Part shown: positions 51,423 through 61,300 of the stretch, one piece after another
How the letters are laid out: the number at the start of each line of letters is the position of its first letter
Position numbering within the stretch: position 1 is the first letter of the stretch
Source: Strigamia acuminata
Lineage: Eukaryota > Arthropoda > Chilopoda > Geophilomorpha > Linotaeniidae
Direction of reading: 5' to 3'
Length of the DNA stretch: 64,000 nucleotides
Assembly: GCA_949358305.1 (NCBI GenBank)
Contig: OX442319.1
Coordinates: 9,610,001 to 9,674,000, forward strand
The notes under the pieces: model-generated
Databases searched by the model: none
Seen by the model: only the letters and a program-made list of their open reading frames with translations
Told to the model about the DNA's origin: nothing
Program-made: the position numbers and the translations under genes

Positions 51423-54400
51423 ATGGACCACCATGATCAACTGCTATCGTGTGGAACGGTCTTGAAGGTAAAACTCTCGAGCTCAGCAAACCGTCAGCTT
51501 TCTTTGTTCGATAATTGTGAAGCTGGCACTTCACGCAATTTCGAACGAAATCTCTAACGTCCTTACTCAAACCCCCCCACCAGTTTCTTCGTTGGATCCG
51601 ACTACGAGTCTGAAAAGAGTCGCAATGCCCGCCCTTCTCGTGCGCGTCCTTCATCACTTGATTCTTCATTCGATCTGGAATGACCACCCTCCAAATCTCC
51701 CTCTCCCCAACCAGTTTCTTCTTGCATAAAACGCCATTTCTCAACTCGAATTTTGCGCCTAAATTTTCTAAAATCTTCGAACACCCCTCATCTAAAACCT
51801 GTTGCTCGATCAACTTATCGCCCCCGACTAACAACGTTGCTGCGATCAAAACTCCCGGTCTATCTGATCCGCAAGCTCTAGACAGAGCGTCCGCGACGAC
51901 GTTTAATTTGCCCGTCTTGTGCTTGATGGAGAAGTCAAACTCTTGCAAGTCCAAAATCCATCTTGCAAATTTTCTATTGAGCTCTTTCTTCGCTAGCAAG
52001 TGCGATACAGACCAATTGTCTGTAAATACCACGAATTTGATGCCGACCAAATAAAAACGGAACTTTTCCGTCACACTCCAATGAACCGCCAAACATTCAA
52101 GCTCGTTGGAATGTGCGCTAGAATAGGACTCCGGCACCCCCTTACTCGCAAAAGCAATAGTCACCAGCTTTCCTCCCTGCCGTTGTTGCAAAATTACCCC
52201 AAGACCCTCGTAAGAAGCGTCCACGTGAAGTATGGTCTCGGCGTCCCTCCTAAAACTCCCCAACCAGTTACACGACTTCAATTCCGACTTTATCAACTCA
52301 ACCGCGCGCTGATGTTCGTCTAACCACTCAAACCTCGTCCCCTTCCTTGTCAAAAACGTCAAACACCTCACTTTCGCAGCGAAACCCTTAATAAATTGTC
52401 TATGATAACCCGCAAAACCCAAAAAGCCCCTAACGTCTTTCACATTCTTGAAAAATTTGAATTTATCGATATCCGACAATCGTTCCGGGTCCGGTCTCCT
52501 CCCCTCCTTCGAAATGATGTAACCCAAAAAACTAATCTCCGCTCTCAAGAGCTTACACTTCGTCAAATTTAATTTAAACCCCTTTTGAATTACTAAACCC
52601 AAAAATTCGTCCCAAGATGTTATCAACTCACCCGCTGCTTTCCCCGACTGCCCCACGTCATCCAAATATGGTTTGGTCCGCTTAACCTCGCTGCACATAC
52701 GATCCATCGCCCTCTGCATCACGAACGGAGCCAGCTTGTAGCCGACCGGCATGCGCAGCAGCTCCATGAGGCCCTCGGGCGTGAAAAACGCGATCTTGTG
52801 ACAGTCCACTTGTCTCAACAAAATGTTGTAGTACGCCATCGCGATGTCACCCGAATTGAATAAACACGGCTCATCCTCCAACAGAAACTCCAAAACCTCA
52901 TCGATAGTCGGCATTCGATATACCGTCATATCCACCGCCTCGTTCAAACGCCTCAAGTCGATCACAGGACGCCATGGTGTGGTGGGGTGGTGTGGCTGGT
53001 CCACAGTAAAAAAAGGAAAATTATATTTCGAGTTCGATTCTCTACAAATCCCCAACCGCCTCCATTTTGCCACCGTCTCTCGCAACCGCGTCTCTTCTTG
53101 AGCCGAAAAGCGTCTCGGCTTGCATCGAATCGGACGGTCGTGGGTCAGAGGAACCTCGCACTCCTCGTCCGTGTACAGTCCCAGCGAACCGTCGATGTTG
53201 AACGCCTCCTTTCGCTTGTGAAACACCGCCTTCAACCGCAACTTCTCCTCTTGAGAAACCGAACTGTCCACCGACTCCACAATTTCGTCAACTTCCTTTC
53301 TGAATTTCTCATCCTCGGATACTGCCACCAAACACTCTCCTCCTCGATCGATTTCTTCGTTAAAAATGGCGCAATTTCCCAGACTAACCGTCCCTGTCGC
53401 CTTAGAAATATTTACGTCGCCATTTGGTTCCAATACCAGCCGCAAACCCTCCTGTTTCCGCCAATCGGTCCCGACGATAACTGGAAACGGCAAATCGGAC
53501 GAAACAGCCACGTTCTTCATGCTGGACACAAAATCTCCGATTTTGAACGTGATGTCCAGAAACCCGTCGATCTTCAACGAGCCGTTGACCGCCCGAAAAC
53601 TGGCCCCCGACTTATTCGCACGTAATTCCGTATCGTTCTTTAAAAATCTGCCGTCGATAATTGTTAAATTTGCGCCTGGATCGATCAGCGCCTCAACGTC
53701 CACGTCGAACTCCTCCACGCTACACGAAACCACCGTTAAGTTCATTTCCGGTTTCCTAGTCTTGACCACGCAAGCTGCGATATTCTCCGGCGACTTCTCC
53801 TTCTCCGTCGATGTTGCCCCCGCATTCGCCAGTAAACAGTCGAACGAAACGTGTCCGATCTTGCCGCACTTAAAACACGTAAGCGTTGACTTATCCATGC
53901 CGTATCTATATTGTACGTGACGCTGCGAGTTCTTATTCGACGACGCCACCGAAGACGCCTCTCTCGTTGATTCTTTCGTCGCGTCCTTCGCTGCTCGCCT
54001 AACTTCGACGTTATTACTATTCTTGTCTGTTGTCCTTTCCGATGTCTTGACTTTTCTCGCCCCGTCCAAACCCCTCGCGCGATGCAACAGCTCCTCGACC
54101 GAACCGATATTCCCAGCTGCTAAAGGAAAAGACACCAACTCCTCGCCGATTCCGCCCAAAATCATCGACACTCGATCCGATTCGTTTATGCGATTTGCGC
54201 AACGTTCTAAAATTGTGTTCTTCGAATAGATGTAATGAACGATCGTTTCTGACGCTTCCAGTCTTCTTTTTGATTGCATTTCAATGAATTCGTGAAAACT
54301 CATGCGGCACTTAAATCTCTCCTCCAACGACCACATCCAGCCTTCCAAGCTAGAGATTTTCTTTCCTTCGGTCTTCTGCCAGTCGCTGGCGTGACCTTCG

Positions 54401-55086
54401 AGCCTAGTTGCCGCGTTTAAAAGCGTCAACTCATCCGTCCACGCCGAAAGCTTCGCCACCCGTTTCACCTCCTTCAGCCACGATTGAACACTCTCCTTAT
54501 CGTCGCCCGAAAATGAAGATATGGCTTTCACTGTATCGACGGTTGAGTGCATCTGCACCACCGTGGTTGCCGGCGCCGACTGCGAACACTGTGACGAAAT
54601 GAACCGATTCATCACCAAAGCGTTTTGCGCCAACAACTCCGAATTTCGCGCCGTCGTTTCCGAATTGCGCGCCGCCGTCTCCGATCTCTCCTGCATAAAC
54701 AGCTTCATCATTTCGGCCATTTGTAAAACTAACGTTTCGGAAGACGAAAGTCCACCTCCGCCAGACGAACGAGTCGCCTCTTCCGCCGCTGATTTCTCCG
54801 CGTCCAACTTTTCGGTCGCCGAATTTTCTGTTAATTCCACGTCATCTTCCACCAACTTCTCCGCCAAAAGTCTATCTGCCTCTGCCACCTCCAACGCCGC
54901 AATCTCCTTATTATTTCGCAGAAGAATTGTCACCAAGTCCTGCTTCAGAATGCTCGTTGATTCCAGTTCACGCCTGTCCACTTCTCCCTTCAAAATCGCC
55001 ACCGTGAACACGTTCAACACGTCCTCAACGCAGGACAATAGCGACGAACGACATCCTTGTAATATAACCGACAAATTTTCCGCCAT
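51423..55086 (-). CDS. Gag-Pol of outer gypsy, up to the break in integrase
   Basis: Starts at the ATG at 55086; the TTG at 55125 used by a longer reading is not credible. 1221 codons are visible: SAP-like N-terminus; short coiled coil; Gag core; CCHC knuckle CFKCGKIGHVSFDC; protease DPGANLTIID; reverse transcriptase with YLDDVGQSG; RNase H HVDASYEGLG; integrase zinc finger HEKGGH...CVKC; and the first catalytic Asp in AVDHGGP. The nested LTR then adds a leucine codon and a TGA. Reverse transcriptase is very close to that of the inner element, while the linker after RNase H and the integrase start differ more. Gag and RT domains could still be made; integrase could not. Confidence 0.93.
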
Positions 55087-55222
55087 TACGTACCGCCACG
55101 TGTTTCGAAAAAATTTTTCCAACAATCACCGATCTCCACAGACACCAACAACGATCAAAAACAACTTTCTCCAACTTTTCTCCAACTGCTACAACTATTT
55201 CCAACGTTCACAGGTCTTTATG

Positions 55223-55234
55223 TCGACTGCGCCA
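55223..55234 (-). other. Primer-binding site of outer gypsy
   Basis: The minus strand reads TGGCGCAGTCGA directly after the 5' LTR. Confidence 0.75.
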
Positions 55235-55367
55235 TGTGAGAATGATTTGGACAAACGTTTAGGTTGAATGTCCGAACTAGACTGCTTTATTGATACAATA
55301 TAGAACAAATCCAAGAACAAATCGTAAGAAAGCCGAGGACGGCCCCCAGGGGGAGCTATCGCTCACA
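55235..55367 (-). repeat. 5' LTR of outer gypsy, 133 bp
   Basis: Pairs with 45224-45356; followed by the second ATGGT copy and satellite in phase. Confidence 0.97.
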
Positions 55368-58300
55368 ATGGTTTTCTTTTTATGGGTGTTTGAACTCGGG
55401 TTGCGATTTCGGAAAAAGCTGAAATGTTCGAAAAAAGTTGCAGTGTTTGGGAGTGTGTTACTCAAGTATCAGAAGGTGCGAGGTGCTGAAACTTGGTGAG
55501 TGTCTTAGGGGTGAGTCAAGAAAGTGCCAAAAAAGTTTGGGAAGTTTCCTGTGTATGGTTTTCTTTTTATCGGTGTTTGAAGTCGGGTTGCGATTTCGGA
55601 AAAAGCTGAAATGTTCGAAAAAAGTTGCAGTGTTTGGGAGTGTGTTACTCAAGTATCAGAAGGTGCGAGGTGCTGAAACTTGGTGAGTGTCTTAGGAATG
55701 AGTCAAGGAAGTGCCAAAAAAAGTTTAGGAAGTTTCCTGTGTATGGTTTTCTTTTTATGGGTGTTTGAAATCGGGTTGCAATTTCGGAAAAAGTTGCAGT
55801 GTTTGGGAGTGTGTTACTCAAGTATCAGAAGGTGCGAGGTGCTGAAACTTGGTGAGTGTCTTAGGGGTGAGTCAAGGAAATGCCAAAAAAAGTTTGGGAA
55901 GTTTCCTGTGTATGGTTTTCTTTTTATGGGTGTTTGAAGCCGGGTTGCGATTTCGGAAAAAGCTGAAATGTTAGAAAAAAGTTGCAGTGTGTTACTCAAG
56001 TATCAGAAGGTGCGAGGTGCTGAAACTTGGTGAATGTCTTAGGGGTGAGTCAAGGAAGTGCCAAAAAAAGTTTGGGAAGTTTACTGTGTATGGTTTTCTT
56101 TTTATGGGTGTTTGAAGTCGGGTTGCGATTTCGACAAAAGTTGCAGTGTTTGGGAGTGTGTTACTCAAGTATCAGAAGGTGCGAGGTGCTGAAACTTGGT
56201 GAGTGTCTTAGGGGTGATTCAAGGAAGTGCCAAAAAAGGTTTGGGAAGTTTCCTGTGTATGGTTTTCTTTTTATGGGTGTTTGAAGTCGGGTTGCAATTT
56301 CGGAAAAAGTTGCAGTGTTTGGGAGTGTGTTACTCAAGTATCAGAAGGTGCGAGGTGCTGAAACTTGGTGAGTTTCTTAGGGGTGAGTCAAAGAAGTGCC
56401 AAAAAAAGTTTGGGAAGTTTCCTGTGTATGGTTTTCTTTTTATGGGTGTTTGAAGTCGGGTTGCGATTTCGGAAAAAGCTGAAATGTTCGAAAAAAGTTG
56501 CAGTGTTTGGGAGTGTGTTACTCAAGTATCAGAAGGTGCGAGGTGCTGAAACTTGGTGAGTGTCTTAGGAGTGAGTCAAGGAAGTGCCAAAAACAGTTTG
56601 GGAAGTTTCCTGTGTATGGTTTTCTTTTTATCGGTGTTTGAAGTCGGGTTGCGATTTCGGAAAAAGCTGAAATGTTAGAAAAAAGTTGCAGTGTGTTACT
56701 CAAGTATCAGAAGGTGCGAGGTGCTGAAACTTGGTGAGTGTCTTAGGGGTGAGTCAAGGAAGTGCCAAAAAAAGTTTGGGAAGTTTCCTGTGTATGGTTT
56801 TCTTTTTCTGGGTGTTTGAAGTCGGGTTGCGATTTCGACAAAAGTTGCAGTGTTTGGGAGTGTGTTACTCAAGTATCAGAAGGTGCGAGGTGCTGAAACT
56901 TGGTGAGTGTCTTAGGGGTGATTCAAGGAAGTGCCAAAAAAGGTTTGGGAAGTTTCCTGTGTATGGTTTTCTTTTTATGGGTGTTTGAAGTCGGGTAGCA
57001 ATTTCGGAAAAAGCTGAAATGTTCGAAAGAAGTTGCAGTGTTTGGGAGTGTGTTACTCAAGTATCAGAAGGTGCGAGGTGCTGAAACTTGGTGAGTGTCT
57101 TAGGGGTGAGTCAAGGAAGTGCCAAAAATGGTTTGGGAAGTTTCCTGTGTATGGTTTTCTTTTTATGGGTGTTTGAAGTCGGGTAGCAATTTCGGAAAAA
57201 GTTGCAGTGTTAGAAAAAGTTGCAGTGTTTGGGAGTGTGTTACTCAAGTATCAGAAGGTGCGAGGTGCTGAAACTTGGTGAGTGTCTTAGAGGTGAGTCA
57301 AGGAAGTGCCAAAAAAAGTTTGGGAAGTTTCCTGTGTATCGTTTTCTTTTTATGGGTGTTTGAAATCGGGTTGCGATTTCGGAAAAAGCTGAAATGTTCG
57401 AAAAAAGTTGCAGTGTTTGAGAGTGTGTTACTTAAGTATCAGAAGGTGCGAGGTGCTGAAACTTGGTGAGTGTCTTAGGGGTGAGTCAAGGAAGTGCCAA
57501 AAAAAGTTTGGGAAGTTTCCTGTGTATGGTTTTCATTTTATGGGTGTTTGAAGTCGGGTAGCAATTTCGGAAAAAGTTGCAGTGTTAGAAAAAGTTGCTG
57601 TGTTTGGGAGTGTGTTACTCAAGTATCAGAAGGTGCGAGGTGCTGAAACTTGGTGAGTGTCTTAGGAGTGAGTCAAGGAAGTGCCAAAAACAGTTTGGGA
57701 AGTTTCCTGTGTATGGTTTTCTTTTTATGGGTGTTTGAAGTCGGGTTGCAATTTCGGAAAAAGTTGCAGTGTTTGGGAGTGTGTTACTCAAGTATCAGAA
57801 GGTGCGAGGTGCTGAAACTTGGTGAGTTTCTTAGGGGTGAGTCAAGGAAGTGCCAAAAAAAGTTTGGGAAGTTTCCTGTGTATGGTTTTCTTTTTATGGG
57901 TGTTTGAAGTCGGGTTGCGATTTCGGAAAAAGCTGAAATGTTCGAAAAAAGTTGCAGTGTTTGGGAGTGTGTTACTCAAGTATCAGAAGGTGCGAGGTGC
58001 TGAAACTTGGTGAGTGTCTTAGGAGTGAGTCAAGGAAGTGCCAAAAACAGTTTGGGAAGTTTCCTGTGTATGGTTTTCTTTTTATCGGTGTTTGAAGTCG
58101 GGTTGCGATTTCGGAAAAAGCTGAAATGTTAGAAAAAAGTTGCAGTGTGTTACTCAAGTATCAGAAGGTGCGAGGTGCTGAAACTTGGTGAGTGTCTTAG
58201 GGGTGAGTCAAGGAAGTGCCAAAAAAAGTTTGGGAAGTTTCCTGTGTATGGTTTTCTTTTTATGGGTGTTTGAAGTCGGGTTGCGATTTCGGAAAAAGCT

Positions 58301-61300
58301 GAAATGTTCGAAAAAAGTTGCAGTGTTTGGGAGTGTGTTACTCAAGTATCAGAAGGTGCGAGGTGCTGAAACTTGGTGAGTGTCTTAGGGGTGAGTCAAG
58401 GAAGTGCCAAAAAAAGTTTGGGAAGTTTCCTGTGTATGGTTTTCTTTTTATGGGTGTTTGAAGTCGGGTTGCGATTTCGGAAAAAGCTGAAATGTTCGAA
58501 AAAGGTTGCAGTGTTTGGGAGTGTGTTACTCAAGTATCAGAAGGTGCGAGGTGCTGAAACTTGGTGAGTGTCTTAGGAGTGAGTCAAGGAAGTGCCAAAA
58601 AAAGTTTGGGAAGTTTCCTGTGTATGTTTTTCATTTTATGGGTGTTTGAAGTCGGGTAGCAATTTCGGAAAAAGTTGCAGTGTTAGAAAAAGTTGCTGTG
58701 TTTGGGAGTGTGTTACTCAAGTATCAGAAGGTGCGAGGTGCTGAAACTTGGTGAGTGTCTTAGGAGTGAGTCAAGGAAGTGCCAAAAACAGTTTGGGAAG
58801 TTTCCTGTGTATGGTTTTCTTTTTATGGGTGTTTGAAGTCGGGTTGCAATTTCGGAAAAAGTTGCAGTGTTTGGGAGTGTGTTACTCAAGTATCAGAAGG
58901 TGCGAGGTGCTGAAACTTGGTGAGTGTCTTAGGGGTGAGTCAAGGAAGTGCCAAAAAAAGTTTGGGAAGTTTCCTGTGTATGGTTTTCTTTTTATGGGTG
59001 TTTGAAGTCGGGTTGCGATTTCGGAAAAAGCTGAAATGTTCGAAAAAAGTTGCAGTGTTTGGGAGTGTGTTACTCAAGTATCAGAAGGTGCGAGGTGCTG
59101 AAACTTGGTGAGTGTCTTAGGGGTGAGTCAAGGAAGTGCCAAAAAAGTTTGGGAAGTTTCCTGTGTATGGTTTTCTTTTTATGGGTGTTTGAAGTCGGGT
59201 TGCGATTTCGACAAAAGTTGCAGTGTTTGGGAGTGTGTTACTCAAGTATCAGAAAGTGCGAGGTGCTGAAACTTGATGAGTGTCTTAGGGGTGAGTCAAG
59301 GAAGTGCCAAAAAAAGTTTGGGAAGTTTCCTGTGTATGGTTTTCTTTTTATGGGTGTTTGAAGTCGGGTTGCAATTTCGGAAAAAGTTGCAGTGTTTGGG
59401 AGTGTGTTACTCAAGTATCAGAAGGTGCGAGGTGCTGAAACTTGGTGAGTGTCTTAGGGGTGATTCAAGGAAGTGCCAAAAAAGGTTTGGGAAGTTTCCT
59501 GTGTATGGTTTTCTTTTTATGGGTGTTTGAAGTCGGGTAGCAATTTCGGAAAAAGTTGCAGTGTTAGAAAAAGTTGCTGTGTTTGGGAGTGTGTTACTCA
59601 AGTATCAGAAGGTGCGAGGTGCTGAAACTTGGTGAGTGTCTTAGTGGTGAGTCAAGGAAGTGCCAAAAAAAGTTTGGGAAGTTTCCTGTGTATGGTTTTC
59701 TTTTTATGGGTGTTTGAACTCGGGTTGCGATTTCGGAAAAAGCTGAAATGTTCGAAAAAGGTTGCAGTGTTTGGGAGTGTGTTACTCAAGTATCAGAAGG
59801 TGCGAGGTGCTGAAACTTGGTGAGTGTCTTAGGGGTGAGTCAAGGAAGTGCCAAAAAAGTTTGGGAAGTTTCCTGTGTATGGTTTTCTTTTTATGGGTGT
59901 TTGAAGCCGGGTTGCGATTTCGGAAAAAGCTGAAATGTTAGAAAAAAGTTGCAGTGTGTTACTCAAGTATCAGAAGGTGCGAGGTGCTGAAACTTGGTGA
60001 ATGTCTTAGGGGTGAGTCAAGGAAGTGCCAAAAAAAGTTTGGGAAGTTTCCTGTGTATGGTTTTCTTTTTATGGGTGTTTGAAGTCGGGTTGCGATTTCG
60101 AAAAAAGCTGAAATGTTCAAAAAAAGTTGCAGTGTTTGGGAGTGTGTTACTCAAGTATCAGAAGGTGCGAGGTGCTGAAACTTGGTGAGTGTCTTAGGGG
60201 TGATTCAAGGAAGTGCCAAAAAAGGTTTGGGAAGTTTCCTGTGTATGGTTTTCTTTTTATGGGTGTTTGAAGTCGGGTAGCAATTTCGGAAAAAGTTGCA
60301 GTGTTAGAAAAAGTTGCTGTGTTTGGGAGTGTGTTACTCAAGTATCAGAAGGTGCGAGGTGCTGAAACTTGGTGAGTGTCTTAGGGGTGAGTCAAGGAAG
60401 TGCCAAAAAAAGTTTGGGAAGTTTCCTGTGTATGGTTTTCTTTTTATGGGTGTTTGAAGTCGGGTTGCAATTTCGGAAAAAGTTGCAGTGTTTGGGAGTG
60501 TGTTACTCAAGTATCAGAAGGTGCGAGGTGCTGAAACTTGGTGAGTGTCTTAGGGGTGAGTCAAGGAAGTGCCAAAAAAAGTTTGGGAAGTTTCCTGTGT
60601 ATGGTTTTCTTTTTCTGGGTGTTTGAAGTCGGGTTGCGATTTCGGAAAAAGCTGAAATGTTTGGGAGTGTGTTACTCAAGTATCAGAGAGTGCGAGGTTC
60701 TGAAACTTGGTGAGTGTCTTAGGGGTGAGTCAAGGAAGTGCCAAAAAAAGTTTGGGAAGTTTCCTGTGTATGGTTTTCTTTTTATGGGTGTTTGAAATCG
60801 GGTTGCGATTTCGGAAAAAGCTGAAATGTTTGGGAGTGTGTTACTCAAGTATCAGAAAGTGCGAGGTTCTGAAACTTGGTGAGTGTCTTAGGGGTGAGTC
60901 AAGGAAGTGCCAAAAAAAGTTTGGGAAGTTTCTTGTGTATGGTTTTCTTTTTATGGGTGTTTGAAATCGGGTTGCGATTTCGGAAAAAGCTGAAATGTTC
61001 GAAAGAAGTTGTAGTGTTTGGGAGTGTGTTACTCAAGTATCAGAAGGTGCGAGGTGCTGAAACTTGGTGAGTGTCTTAGGGGTGAGTCAAGGAAGTGCCA
61101 AAAAAAGTTTGGGAAGTTTCCTGTGTATGGTTTTCTTTTTATGGGTGTTTGAAATCGGGTTGCGATTTCGGAAAAAGCTGAAATGTTCGAAAAAAGTTGC
61201 AGTGTTTGAGAGTGTGTTACTCAAGTATCAGAAGGTGCGAGGTGCTGAAACTTGGTGAGTGTCTTAGGGGTGAGTCAAGGAAGTGCCAAAAAAGGTTTGG

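Larger units (their letters stand above)
45224..55367 (-). mobile_element. Ty3/gypsy element, antisense, split by nested gypsy
   Basis: 133-bp LTRs that look identical (45224-45356 and 55235-55367), flanked by ATGGT (45219-45223 and 55368-55372), at satellite unit positions 61-65. One gag-pol frame on the minus strand is split in integrase by the element at 46283-51422. Without the insert and one target copy it is 4999 bp. The frame closes exactly across the insert (3664 nt plus 869 nt, a multiple of three, about 1510 residues), so it was intact when hit. Its LTRs and proteins are related to, but distinct from, the nested copy. Confidence 0.96.

Noticed and set aside
53366-53920. Plus-strand ORFs of 107-248 codons at 51680-55267, and mirror ORFs opposite 35190-38459
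   Set aside because: Antisense shadows of gag-pol genes caused by codon bias; no domain motifs.
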